A DNA stretch of 64,000 nucleotides from Amaurobius ferox (Eukaryota; Arthropoda; Arachnida; Araneae; Amaurobiidae), in the NCBI GenBank assembly GCA_951213105.1, contig OX578147.1, positions 124,155,642 through 124,219,641 on the forward strand, in the 5' to 3' direction. Of this stretch, positions 1-40,884 are shown in pieces. Numbering within the stretch: the first letter of the stretch is position 1; every line of letters starts with the position of its first letter. The notes under the pieces are model-generated. The model saw nothing but the letters and a program-made list of their open reading frames with translations. It had not been told where the DNA came from and made no database searches. The translations under genes and the position numbers were made by a program.

Positions 1-243
1 TACAGAGTCCCTTCACCTGGCATAACGTACAGTGTGATGTGGCAATAGAATACAAATAGTAGAATAACAACTAGTAGAAAGAATAATTAGTGGTATAAAG
101 ACTTTATGATTGCTCAAATAAAATGTGTAAATTTAAGACAGAAATACACTTGAAAATGAGAAATGAGAAACCCAAAAAGAGTATTTCCTTCACCATGGAT
201 ATTCTCAAGCGCCATCCCTGGCTCAAAATACTAAATGTAGCTG

Positions 244-350
<107 letters not shown>

Positions 351-503
351 GTTCAATGATTATTTCTTTTGAAAGGATCACTAATTAATATAACAGAATT
401 ACATCCAATCAGTGCAAAAATGCAACAACTCAATTTGAAATACAACATATAATTAATATAAAACAGAATACAAATAAATTTCAAGAGACAGAAAAATGTG
501 CAT

Positions 504-575
504 AGCTAGAAATCAAACTTGAGATCTTGGGTTTGCAAGCCCAATGGTACACAATTTGAGCCTAGTCATGATTCC
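504..575 (-). repeat. degenerate tRNA-like segment, probable SINE relic
   Basis: Read on the minus strand, this has a tRNA-like order: a GGCTCAA...GTACC box-A-like start, then a TTGGG/CCCAA anticodon-type stem around a CTTGCAA loop, then AAGTTTGATT in the place of box B (consensus GGTTCGANTCC). The box B mismatches and the absence of a proper acceptor stem argue against a working tRNA. A decayed tRNA-derived SINE head is more likely. Confidence 0.4.
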
Positions 576-2188
576 GATCAGCACATTTTCAGTCTTAAGA
601 TGAATAAACAGTAGTCTCCAGACCGGAGGTATTTATGTTGTATTTAATTAGTCACTGTTATAATAGAAATGATTGAATTATACATATAAAATTTTGTTAA
701 AAAAAATGTGGGAAAAATTAAAAAAAAAAAAAGCATAGGATAAAATTCTTAGCTAATTTATTACTTTTGCTTTACATATAACAACTATTTTAATAAGACA
801 TTTTAGTGTTCATATTTTATACATTATATTAATTGACTGATCAAATGTATATAAAAAGTGCAATCTTAAGAAGTTTTTATTTATTTTTCTTTATAAAGAT
901 CTTTTCTGGAATTTTGTGTGTGCAAAGGGACTTTTTTTACATTAAGAAATTGCTAAGAGTGTCCATTCTTCAAAATCTGAAACTTTGTTAAGGTCACAAC
1001 ACATGTTTACATTCAAATTTTTCACAAGTTCTAAAAACAAACCAAGGTCTTCTAAAATGACATGACTTATTTAGTATGTCTATTTTTCAAAACACATTTT
1101 ACATACTCTATGATAACATCCCCTTTTTTATACTGTTGCAATTAAAATTAGTACATAGATAAGATAGTACATATCAGGATAGCGCATATCATTTAATTTC
1201 CTGATATTTACAAAAAAGCATTAATATTTGCAATTGATTGCAAATCTACAAAAAAGCATTCTAATTTTACAAAATATCAGAATTCTTGATTCTTACACAA
1301 AAGAGCACTAAAAATTCCCTTTTTTTTAGCAACCACACATATACAGTTCTCCGCAAAATCTCAGAGGAATTTTACTACTTCTTTAGATCAGTTATTTTTA
1401 ACTACCACAAGTTACTGGGAAAATTTTTTCTTTAAAGTCGTTTGCAAATAAAGAGAAATAATAATATTGCAAAAAGTAATTAACATCAACTGCTTTATTA
1501 TGAATAATCTTTGACACTTGGTACTGTTAAAACAAATTTAATTTTATCAAAATATTTTATTTATAGGACACTGCGACTGGGATTAAAAAAAAAAAGAAAA
1601 ATGTAACCAAATTTCTTTATCATTGCTTTAGTTAAAAAACTATACCAAAGAAGCATTTCTAAAATTTGGAATTGTGTTCCCAGAGCTGCAACCAGCAGTG
1701 GTACACCAGTTTTGTACTTGTTAATGATTTGCAACACCAAACAGATTCACTGCTGAGAGTTAACAAGTGAAAAAGTTGGTCCAACAATGCTGGTTACTGC
1801 ACTGGCAGTGTGATACTTAGCACCAATAAATTAGTTTCATTATCATTCAGGCTCAGTAGCGCAGAATAAATGTTAACTTTACAGGCAGCAAGTAAACATG
1901 AACACCTCCTAACCTAGCACTGGGTTTCACTAAAGGTGCTGTGTCCTGAGATGAGATCAACTAGCCAATAGAAAGGTATTATGCATGCAAGAGTTCTCTT
2001 GCAATCGGAAAACAACAACAACAAATGTTTTCTTGTGCATGATCTTGTATTATTGGTCAATTTTGCACCCATCTTCTTTGGTAAAAACTAGATATAAGTT
2101 CTATTAGTAAAAATATGACTATGACAACCTACAAATATATTTAACATAAGTACCACAATACTTTTTATTAAGATACTACCATCAATTA

Positions 2189-32190
<30,002 letters not shown>

Positions 32191-32204
32191 AGTTAATTTA
32201 GTTT

Positions 32205-33397
32205 CTGAAACAATAAAGGATAGAACATCAGAACTCACAAATACAAAAATTACACTGTAGATACAAAACACACTGTACTGTTTTGTGTACACTGTAGTAC
32301 ACAAAAATTACACTATAGATTGTTTCTCTAAAAGAAAAACTACATAGTCTACTACTACAGATTTACATGTACTAAATTTACAGTGAATTTTCATATAGTA
32401 AAACTTAAAATACAGTTCTGTCATTGCTGTATATCTAGCAAGAGTCTGCCTGTCCATCTTTTTTTATTATAGGTTTTACTTTTGAGGAAAAGAAATAACA
32501 TTTTTGATAGTTGATAGAGCTTATGTGAAAATTCAATCTTAGAAAGTCCTATATTTTGTGAGAAGCTCTGTTTAATTGAAATTTATGAAGAACAATTTAA
32601 AAATCTGAAATTTTGTGAAAAGTCCTTTTACATTTATAGTTTTCTAAAAGCTCCTAAAAACTCTGATGTCTTCTCTAGTCTTCGGCCTAAATAGAGCTCT
32701 GTAGCAGGCATATCTTATTTTATCATTTTTGAAGGTAGTCAAATAAAACTGATAAAAAGTTACTAAATTATGAAAATGTAATTTAGCAAATTTTCATCAA
32801 TATTATAATTTTCATGCTTTACAGATTAGAATAAAATTTTTTTTGTAATTAGAATATATACCCAGCATAACTTCAAATTTGAGATATAAAGCCCTAATTA
32901 AAATTACACTGGAATATGTGTTTTGATTTTAAAAATTTTTTGAAAACCAAATGCCTGTTTAGAACAAAAAATAAATAAATTGCTGTGTGAATGTAATGCT
33001 TTAAATAAGCATGCAGGGTACATGGTCTTCAGCAGTTCCAGTTAAAAAGTATAAGTAATCTTAAAAACGAAACTCTAATATAATTAAAAACCAAGATTCA
33101 ATAGCTAATATATGTTATGTTGCTTTGACAAGCTAATATATCTTATATTGCTTTGACAAGCTAATATATCTTATATTGCTTTGGCAAGTTAATATATGTT
33201 ATGTTGCTTTGACAGAGTGAGTATGCTTTCTCATAAAAGAAATTTCAAGTACCATGCAATTTTTTCAAGGACATCAATCAACCCCTTAATATGAAGTTGT
33301 ATGAGATTACGGGAGTAAAAATTATAGTTAATATTATTGAGCAAAATTAATGAATTAAATCAATACAGCAGAATTCCGCAAACTTGACACTCCTTCT
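32205..33397. other. upstream of PAK coding exon 1
   Basis: AT-rich, probably a PAK 5' intron because exon 1 has its own acceptor. It contains a small ACACTGTAG-rich repeat patch near 32240-32330 and a 28-bp minisatellite (33102-33214). No exon or promoter was recognised. Confidence 0.6.
33102..33214. repeat. 28-bp minisatellite, 4 copies
   Basis: The unit resembles GCTAATATATCTTATATTGC plus TTTGACAA. The outer two copies read ATGTTATGTTGC and the inner two ATCTTATATTGC. Confidence 0.93.
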
Positions 33398-33416
33398 TCG
33401 ATCCAGACCATCCAAC
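33398..33416 (-). mobile_element. 3' part of SINE split by the P-like element
   Basis: TCGATCCAGACCATCCAAC aligns with the 3' end of the SINE in reverse orientation (family sequence CCCAGACCGTCCGAC). Its remainder continues at 41726. The final seven bases (ATCCAAC) are the target duplication of the P-like element. Confidence 0.75.
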
Positions 33417-33500
33417 CGGGGCCGGCGGGATTAGTTCTGTTTCTTATCGGGCCTATGCCTGCGGCGCTGCTGTTGCTCGTGACGTCATAAAGTACATCCC
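33417..33500 (+). repeat. left terminal inverted repeat of the P-like element
   Basis: About 40 bp of close match to the right end with a small indel, then separated conserved blocks (GTGACGTCA at 33479-33487 and TACATCCCAT at 33493-33502). It is strongly GC-rich compared with its surroundings. Confidence 0.88.
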
Positions 33501-33520
33501 ATAATTTGCAACTTCAGTAT
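33479..33520 (+). promoter_or_regulatory. candidate transposase promoter: CRE-like, TATA-like, TCAGT initiator
   Basis: TGACGTCA (33480-33487) overlaps CATAAAGTA (33486-33494). TTCAGT follows at 33513-33518, placing the A of an arthropod-type TCAGT initiator about 29 nt after the TATA-like start, the usual spacing. Transcription would produce a short 5' exon ending at a strong donor. Confidence 0.5.
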
Positions 33521-33577
33521 GTGGTTGAAAGTGAGATACTGTTAATATTGACGAAGAAACGGATATATCCTAATAAG
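33516..33577 (+). other. predicted non-coding 5' exon of the transposase gene
   Basis: It runs from the candidate initiator to TAATAAG|GTAAGC (donor at 33578), a consensus donor. The only ATG in it opens a short frame that stops. Splicing to the TTTTTAG acceptor ending at 36110 would place the transposase ATG one base into exon 2. Confidence 0.45.
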
Positions 33578-34685
33578 GTAAGCTATATCGTTATTATTTT
33601 TATTATCTAGGTAATAATAATAATGCATGGTGTTGTTAATTTCTAAAATTTAAGGGAAAATGTAATCAATTTGTCCACTTTTTTCAAGATACTTAGAGTG
33701 AGGCACATGCAGTATAGGTCTAACGAACGTATTACCGAAAGGGGTTTGGTTTTCTTTTAAGTGTATTTTTAATATCTAGAACATGATTAGAAGTGATTTA
33801 TAACTAGATTCATGGATGTCAAGAGTTTAGGTAGCGTAATTTTTTCAAATCCAACTTCAAATTCGTCCGTTGAACGAGTATTTTTGCTACGTAAGAAGTT
33901 GATGGAAATCACTTAGATGTTAAATGTGTAAAATGTCTGCTTCAAATGAAAATACATAATCAGTTAATATGTGCCGAAATATATAAAAAAGTTTGGGGCG
34001 ATGAAAATTTGCTGAGTCAAATATCGTCCAATAGTAAATACTTGTGAATTTAGCGTTTTTATTGGCTTTTGTGAAATAAACGTTATTTAGATGTAGACGT
34101 AATGTAGATGGGTTGGAAAGAAGATAGTGTGGCATATATATCCCAAATATAACAAACCAATTATTTTAGAGGCATCATAACTTTATATTCCTTCAATATA
34201 TTCATAAAATATAAAAGTCATAGGGGGGCCTACATTGTAATAGTATTTAAATAAGTATATATTTAAAATATTCAGTGTTGTTCCTGAAATCATTATCTGA
34301 TTAATATAAGTCTAGATAATATAATATAGGCCTACAGTTAGTAGAATCAAATTAACAGAATCTACATTGCATTGTTTAAAGCCAATAAGAGAGAGAAAAA
34401 AATATATATATCAATGATTTAAAAAAAATTATGATTAAAATTTTAATATACATTTATTGTTTACTAATTTATAGTGATTATAAATTTACACCTATTGCAT
34501 CCAAATAAACTCTCTTATAACAAAAATGTACTTTCTACTTTTCTTCTCAACTTAAAAAATATGTTGTAATATATATATATATATATATATACAGGGTTGT
34601 AGTGGAGGGTATACAGCGGTGTATGCCGTATACCCTCTGATTTTTCAAGCAAATTCCGTATACCCTCTGCTTTTTCTTAAAAACT

Positions 34686-34934
34686 ATGCACACGCTTTGC
34701 AAAACGCTTTGTTTAATGAACAACATAGTAACAGATTTGAGATCATCTTTATTGATTTCAAACGTCTCCAATCTAATGTTTATTAATGCAAATGGACCAC
34801 CTATAGAACACTTACAACCAGAAAAATTTGTAAATTCTTGGTTGGCCAACCATCGCTCTTCAGTTGACAATAGATCAAGAGTATGCACTACAAAAAAAGA
34901 CACAGAAACGGATTTCTCTCGTCAAGCAGTTTGT
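34686..34934 (+). pseudogene. hAT transposase C-terminal dimerisation-domain fragment
   Basis: The frame reads LMNNIVTDLRSSLLISNVSN, then LMFINANGPPIEHLQPEKFV and WLANHRSSVDNRSR. This is the layout of the hAT-family C-terminal dimerisation domain (family sense: FSxMNxIxTDLRxxL...SNLMFIxxNGPP). The N-terminal zinc finger and catalytic parts are missing. The frame is interrupted by a SINE, with a stop soon after the insertion. It is a dead relic. Confidence 0.7.
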
Positions 34935-35016
34935 TGTTGTTGAGACCCAGACCGTCCGACCTACCAGAAAGGTGTAAGGTAACTGTATGGACGGCCGGGC
35001 AGTGCCACCCAATTTA
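34935..35016 (-). mobile_element. 5'-truncated SINE insertion with 16-bp TSD
   Basis: On the minus strand it runs from AAATTGGGTGGCACTGCCCG to GGTCTGGGTCTCAACAACAA, the 3' third of the SINE family with its (CAA)n tail. TCGTCAAGCAGTTTGT flanks it exactly on both sides (34919-34934 and 35017-35032), the signature of LINE-machinery retrotransposition. Confidence 0.93.
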
Positions 35017-36111
35017 TCGTCAAGCAGTTTGTAAAATATTTCAATGAAAATGATAGAGATATGCCTGATCTCCGGATTTACCAAACTCCCAATAACTTGA
35101 ACCTTGTGAACACGAATTTCTGCTTAAGTCGAGGTTTCTTCAAAGTTCCACAATTCCTTTCCTGTAATATAAAATTATTAGGCTTTTTTTTCTCGATAAT
35201 TTGAATTTCGATTGATTCGAACATTTCCCCCGGTCCTTTGAATATACCCCATAGGCACCTGGAGGGGGGAGCGCAAGGGGACGATCAACCCCTGGGTTAT
35301 GAATTTCCTATATATATACATGTATGTGCGTGTGTACATGTTTTTTTGGCCCCCCCCCTCCCCCTGGAAAGTGTAAGTAGTAAGTACATGTTTCGCCTCC
35401 CCCTGGAAAAAATTCTGCATGCACCCATGGTATACCTCTGTTTTTTTTACTACTACAGCACTGTATATATATATATGAGACAGTGAGCGGTACAAAAGCC
35501 CAACCACCAAAAAACATTTTTTGGAGTTAACCATACTAAATGACTTCTGAAAGAGTTGTTTTATCAGATGGTAAAGTTTTTAAAATTATTTAAACGCTGT
35601 GGGAGGCATTAATCTGTTTCTTCACTATTGAGAATGGGAGTTTTCACATAATGAATAACAGCCCATCTCCGACATGTCTTGAGAAAAATTGGTTCTGTAT
35701 GGGGCTCATGTACGCCTGCTCCTGCCCTTGATTAGTGCTACCTACTTCATTAATTGATAGTTTGTTTGTATTCTCAGTGCGGTTCTCAGTGATAGTTATA
35801 GATACACATATTTTTATAAAGAAGTGAAAAGTCTATTATTTCTAGTTTTCATACTTTGGAAACAAAGCAAAAAGTATTTATTATTTCTTGGGAAAAACAA
35901 AGAAACTTTTTTTTTAATTATAAAATTACTTGCTTGAAAGAAAAGTAGATTTAGTGTGTCAAGCTCGTCGATCGATCGCACCCCCCCCTGAAATCTGTCT
36001 AGTGGGTAATCAAAACCTGTACATGGTGATAGTGTTACCACTATTTTCTTTCTATCACTCATGTTTTGTTTGTTTCAACATCTTAAGTATTTTATTCATT
36101 TTATTTTTAGG

Positions 36112-38943
36112 ATGGGTCGGAAATGCAGTGTTCCCATGTGTAGATCTAACTATAGAGGCACGTCTTATATCCCATCATTCCTTTTTCCTAAAGAGGAAGC
36201 TAGGCGTACTTTATGGATAAAAAGTATAAATCGCTCTGATTTTGAACCCAGTGCAACAGCTGTTGTTTGTGTTCATCACTTTGATGAGAAGTTTGTAATA
36301 CGTGAAGACAAATTTACCCGAGACGTTGGCACAGTGATTGTGTTTCCAAGAAAAAACTTTACGCTAACAAAGGATGCATACCCAACTATATTTCCAGACC
36401 AACCATCATACTTAACTGTGCAACTGGCTTCAGAACGAAAATCACCATCTCAACGTCGTCAGGAAATGATAGCAAAAGATGAAGAGAAGTTTTTGCAATG
36501 GTGTGCCAATGATGTTATTTCATCTTTTGAACAATTTACAAAAAAATGTGGCGCTGCGCAACATCCTAATTGGATTAATATTATTCGTGATGATTATGTG
36601 TTGTATTATCGGATCGATGACTGTGACTGTCCTAAAATTACAGTGTCCATAAAAGTATTTAAAGATTTAACTGTCAAAGTGTGGCATTTAGGAAACCCAA
36701 TAGAGATTAAGTCATTGGAGTGGATTTTAGGCCCAGATTACAAATGCGATAAATGGACGAAATTTGATTGTTTAATGAACCTCTTAGTATCCTATGAAAT
36801 AAATGATATATCTTTTGATCAGAAATTGTTAACTGCCGCTTATCTTCTGCAGAAGTGCTATGATGAAATTGAAGAAAATGATGATGAGAAACATTTACGA
36901 TTAAAACTGAAATTCTTGAAAGAACAGATAACTTTAATATCTGTAAAACAATTGCGCTATAGTTCAGATGTTCTTATTTGGGCTTCCAAATTGTATTTTT
37001 GCTATCCGTCATCTTATTCTGAATTAAGAAATAGTGGTGTCCTAATTTTGCCTAATCCGTGCTACCTTAAGAAATTATCAAACTTAGTTAGTTGTACCAG
37101 TACCAACACTGTAAATGCCCATGTGAGATATTTAAAACAAAAAGCGAGCTTAATAGATGACTCTGAAAAAATTATTAATGTTCTTTTAGATGAGATCTAT
37201 GTCACTCCATCAGTAAGCTATAAAGCTGGTTATCTTGCTGGCATATCAGCCAATTCCAATTCAGAAGCCACCACAATACAAGCTTTTATGCTTGTATCTG
37301 TTTTTTCTAAAAACAAGGACATTGTCTCCTTAATTCCTGTCAAAAATCTCACAGCACAAACCCTCCATAGTTACACGTTAAGAGTTCTACAGATTTTGTC
37401 AGAATGTGGCTATTCTGTTTTATGTTTGATATCAGACAATAGAGTAAACCGCAACATGTTTACTCTAATGTGTAATGGTGAATTGAAGCATAGTATAAAC
37501 AATCCTCAAGATCCTACACGAAAACTTTTTTTCTTATTTGATACTGTTCATTTAATCAAATCGGTTAGAAATAATTGGTTAAATCAACCTAATCAAACAT
37601 TTTATTACCCAAATCCTAATGATAACATTGAAGTCTATACTGCAAGTATAACTCCTTTAAAACAAATTTATGAAAGTGACAAAAGTAAAATTGTCAAAGT
37701 AGCCCCTAAATTGTCCCAAAAGGTACTCTTTCCTACTTCTACAGAACGACAAAATGTTACTCATGCATTGTGCTTGTTTCATGGATCAAATAGTGTGGCT
37801 TTAGAAATCACTGACACTGGTGATATTGAAACGAAGGGTACAAAAGTGTTCATTGATTATATTTGGAAATGGTGGAAAATTGTGAACGTGAAACATCCAC
37901 AAAAGGGTAAATACAGTCATGATGAATTTTGTGATCCCATTAATGGTGTTTCAGATGAAAAAGTTTTTTTTTTAAAACAGTTTGTTTCATGGCTAAATGC
38001 ATGGGATTATATTCACAAATCAAAAGCAAATGAAAAAAATGCATTAGGAATTAAAGAAAAAAAAGGTGGGATGTTAACTAAGGAAACTCATTTTGCTCTC
38101 AGTTTTACTGTTGAATCACTACTTCAATTGATTGAATATATTTTTACCACTTTTGGGTGTAAATATATATTACTGGGAAAGTTTCAGACTGATAGTCTTG
38201 AGGCTCGGTTTGGGCAATATCGTCAGATGAGTGGGGGAAATTATAATGTTTCCTACAGACAAGTACTAGAATCGGAAAAAAAACTTAAAGTTTTAAATCT
38301 CATTGACTTATACTCCCACAATATGGGAGAGTTCAAGATAAAATACCTTGACCGTCTCAATTTGGACGCCGAAATCCAAGACTATGAGGTTCCCGAAACC
38401 TTCTATGAGATTTTCAATACTTTTGATGACATGGAAATAACTGATTCTACTATGTCAGTTTTAATTTTTATTGCTGGATATGTAGCACACAGTGTGAGTA
38501 AAAAACTTAATTGTAAATTGTGTTATTCCATTTTAACTAAAAACAAAACACTGGAACATGAAAATCCTGAGAGGGAAGAAGTTTTACAATATTTGAGACT
38601 CATGGACAGAGGTGCACTTAAATGGCCCCAAGAATTTACAGTAAATATCGTTATACATACTTATCAAATTTTTCAAAAACTAATAAGCATAAAGTATGAG
38701 GAAGAATTTTTAAGAAATGGAAGACAAAAAAATCTCATAATTCAACTTGTTGTAGAGAAACTTGATTTATTAAATTTGATTCCAAATGTAACATGTAGTT
38801 GTGGAACAGAGCATAGTATTTTGGGTAAAAGATGTCTCTCCGTAATTGCAAATATTTTTTTAAATAATTATACGAAGGTCCGAAATGATAAAAGAACATC
38901 AAAAAACTATAAACGAAAACTTTCAACTTATAACAATTTTTAA
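36112..38943 (+). CDS. THAP-domain P-element-type transposase, intact, 943 aa
   Basis: It catalyses cut-and-paste movement of the surrounding P-like element. The start ATG at 36112 is chosen because a TTTTTAG acceptor ends at 36110 and the THAP domain begins at residue 1 (MGRKCSVPMC); an ATG 51 nt upstream lies in the intron. The N-terminal THAP zinc finger uses C5, C10, C53 and H56, with conserved P26, W35 and F57. The RNase H-like core shows candidate acidic residues D360 (LLDEIYVTP), D442 (LISDNRVNRNMF) and E697 (TDSLEARFGQYR). FDTVHLIKSVRNNWL (D477, H480) is the P/THAP9-family signature before the GTP-binding insertion. A cysteine-rich patch (CSCGTEHSILGKRC) lies near the C-terminus. There is no frameshift or stop. 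Catalytic assignments are by family analogy. A domesticated gene is less likely because the element ends are intact. Confidence 0.93.
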   Translation: MGRKCSVPMCRSNYRGTSYIPSFLFPKEEARRTLWIKSINRSDFEPSATAVVCVHHFDEKFVIREDKFTRDVGTVIVFPRKNFTLTKDAYPTIFPDQPSYLTVQLASERKSPSQRRQEMIAKDEEKFLQWCANDVISSFEQFTKKCGAAQHPNWINIIRDDYVLYYRIDDCDCPKITVSIKVFKDLTVKVWHLGNPIEIKSLEWILGPDYKCDKWTKFDCLMNLLVSYEINDISFDQKLLTAAYLLQKCYDEIEENDDEKHLRLKLKFLKEQITLISVKQLRYSSDVLIWASKLYFCYPSSYSELRNSGVLILPNPCYLKKLSNLVSCTSTNTVNAHVRYLKQKASLIDDSEKIINVLLDEIYVTPSVSYKAGYLAGISANSNSEATTIQAFMLVSVFSKNKDIVSLIPVKNLTAQTLHSYTLRVLQILSECGYSVLCLISDNRVNRNMFTLMCNGELKHSINNPQDPTRKLFFLFDTVHLIKSVRNNWLNQPNQTFYYPNPNDNIEVYTASITPLKQIYESDKSKIVKVAPKLSQKVLFPTSTERQNVTHALCLFHGSNSVALEITDTGDIETKGTKVFIDYIWKWWKIVNVKHPQKGKYSHDEFCDPINGVSDEKVFFLKQFVSWLNAWDYIHKSKANEKNALGIKEKKGGMLTKETHFALSFTVESLLQLIEYIFTTFGCKYILLGKFQTDSLEARFGQYRQMSGGNYNVSYRQVLESEKKLKVLNLIDLYSHNMGEFKIKYLDRLNLDAEIQDYEVPETFYEIFNTFDDMEITDSTMSVLIFIAGYVAHSVSKKLNCKLCYSILTKNKTLEHENPEREEVLQYLRLMDRGALKWPQEFTVNIVIHTYQIFQKLISIKYEEEFLRNGRQKNLIIQLVVEKLDLLNLIPNVTCSCGTEHSILGKRCLSVIANIFLNNYTKVRNDKRTSKNYKRKLSTYNNF

Positions 38944-39020
38944 TGTGAAATCTCCTCTCTTTGTGAAATCTCCTCTACCCAATGGATAGGTATTTCTTAA
39001 TGATTTTTCATATATTTATA
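38944..39020. other. 3' flank of the transposase ORF
   Basis: A direct repeat (GTGAAATCTCCTCT twice) follows the stop codon. No AATAAA poly(A) signal is visible before the MITE insertion. Confidence 0.5.
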
Positions 39021-39598
39021 TACACCGAACGGCCATTACATTATGACCACTTGCATGTAAATTAAATCGAAGAGGTACATATTTTGCTCTGTAACTTTCA
39101 ACGTATTTTACTCATAAAAAATCATTCATGGGAAAAAAGTTTCGAATGCTTAATATAATTACAAATAACTGAATATTTTCGAACACGACATCACTTAAAC
39201 ATTCAATATCGAATAATGGCATAAAAGTATAAGGTTGGAGGAAAAATGTCTTAAAATCTGATTTAGAGTATAATGAATTTGCTCCTATGGGTATTAATAG
39301 ATATTTCTTAATAATTCTCCATTCATATAAGAGAAAATTTGTTATTCTAAATAAGTTTCTGCGAAACTTTTCTTTCAACCTTCAATTTTTACGCTCTTTT
39401 TTAACAGCAAATCTTTAATTGATAAAATGCTTGATAATTTTTAATTATTAGTTATCATGTCAAGTCTCTGAAGCTCTTTTATTTCCTGGAAAATGTTTTT
39501 TATAAGTAAAATATATCGAAAGTTATAAAGTTAAATATGTCAAAATATGTACCTCTTCCATTGAAATAACATGCATGTAATGTAATGGCTCTTCAGTA
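39021..39598. mobile_element. mariner-like MITE, about 578 bp
   Basis: The left end TACACCGAACGGCCATTACA and the right end (reversed) TACTGAAGAGCCATTACATT share GCCATTACATTA, GCATGT, GAAGAGGTACATATTTTG and AACTTTC...TATTTTACT(C/T)ATAAAAA over about 110 bp. The TA flanks and the CGGCCATTACATTATGACCAC-type end fit mariner elements. There is no coding capacity. It is nested in the 3' arm of the P-like element. Confidence 0.82.
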
Positions 39599-39610
39599 TA
39601 TATATATATA

Positions 39611-40860
39611 TAGGGTGTTTGGTAAAGGTCGCAACAAAAGTGTCACATCATGTAGCTTGACATTTTTTAAAACTAAAGTCAAGAGGGACAATTTTCATAA
39701 AAATTAAAATTCAGCCTGTTAATTGCAATTTTATTATTAGGGTCTTACAATGTTAAATGACTTTACCAAATAATTAAAATGCCCTTTAAGGATAAGATAA
39801 CCCTTTCTAGTTATATGAACCACAAAAATAAAATTGTAAAATAAATTTTCTAACTAATTATAAAAGCTTAGTATGGCGACTTTTATAGTGCAAGGTGATA
39901 TCCAAAAAAGGGTAGTACAAATGAATGTAAATTCAGAGAAACAATTTCAGCAAACAATTTCAATTTTTGGTACACCCCCCCCCCTCCCCCCCAAATTTAT
40001 GGATTATACACACCCAAATGTTTTGGTGTAAGTAATTAAAAAGTCAATGTGCAGAAAATTTCATGTAAATAAAATTTTTTCTTTAATCTTGTTCTTTTTG
40101 TGTACGTGTTTTGATTTTTTATTAGTGAGTCAAAAATTATTTTTTATTAGTGAGTCATTTGTAAATTGTCTATGGGCAATTGTCATATTGTCGTAGCAAA
40201 AGGTAAGATTAAAATTGAGAATGTTATTGCTACAGTACTATCAATTAATGAATAATGTAACTTTATTCTTTCAATCATCTGACCTCCAAAGAGACTGGAA
40301 ACCAATGGTTTTATTTATTTTATGCACATGTGTATTAAATATAAAAATGTGAAATACACAAATTCATATTGGCACCGAAAACTTGCAGATGACAACACTC
40401 AGCAACCTTAGTGTTAAAAGTAGAATTTTCAAAACTTCACATCACAGGTGAAAATCGTCTGTCAATAAGTAACGTCTAAAATTATTTTCATTGAAAAAAA
40501 AAAAAAAACAGGTAAGATTTAAGCTATTAAAATAAGTTTGATAAAATTGTTTGTCATTGTAATACAGTATTATATTTAATATTTAACCGATTTATTCAAA
40601 TTTATTAAACTATTTCTGTTGTAAAAAAGCGTATCACCCGAAAGCGATTTTTTATTCTTTTTAAAATTATTACTATTTGAGACTACTGTCTTTTCCTGTC
40701 ATTCACGCTAATCTCTGCATTTTATTTTACCAAAGCAGGGATTTCAATTTAATCTGAAAGTGCACAATAACGAAAAATAAATATTTTTATATCACAACCC
40801 TGCTGTCAATTACAAATGTAACTTCCAAAATAGTCGTTCATAATGGGCGTGATCACTTAT
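39611..40860. other. AT-rich 3' arm of the P-like element
   Basis: It begins with TAGGGTGTTTGGTAAAGGTCG immediately after a TA run, which could be one end of another TA-targeting element, but the opposite end was not found. A poly-C patch lies at about 39977-39993. No gene seen. Confidence 0.5.
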
Positions 40861-40884
40861 TGATGCTTAAAATATAAATCTAAT

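Larger units (their letters stand above)
34592..35463 (+). mobile_element. decayed hAT element nested in the P-like element
   Basis: The left end CAGGGTTGTAGTGG and the right end (reversed) CAGTGCTGTAGTAG are hAT-type termini; both continue to a GGTATAC motif. Flanking TATATATA on both sides is compatible with an 8-bp duplication but uninformative because it is simple repeat. Inside are a hAT transposase C-terminal fragment and a later SINE insertion. CCTCCCCCTGG-type repeats lie near 35350-35410. Confidence 0.75.
33578..36110 (+). other. predicted 5' intron of the transposase gene
   Basis: A 2.5 kb stretch between a GTAAGC donor and a polypyrimidine/TTTTTAG acceptor. About a third of it is the hAT element at 34592-35463. 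The remainder is AT-rich, and GATCGATCGCACCCCCCC near 35970 is the only GC-rich patch. No other gene seen. Confidence 0.45.

Noticed and set aside
34547..34903. 118-codon minus-strand frame
   Set aside because: Antisense shadow of the hAT fragment, starting from a TA repeat.
35178..35534. 118-codon minus-strand frame with Gly-rich part
   Set aside because: Derived from CCTCCCCCTGG repeats and TA runs within and beside the hAT relic.
36061..36111. Upstream ATG extending the transposase by 17 residues
   Set aside because: The extra residues precede the THAP start and overlap a polypyrimidine tract with a TTTTTAG acceptor, so they are probably intronic.
36112..38943. Transposase as a domesticated host THAP gene
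   Set aside because: Intact inverted ends, exact target duplication and insertion in a SINE indicate a mobile element rather than a co-opted gene.
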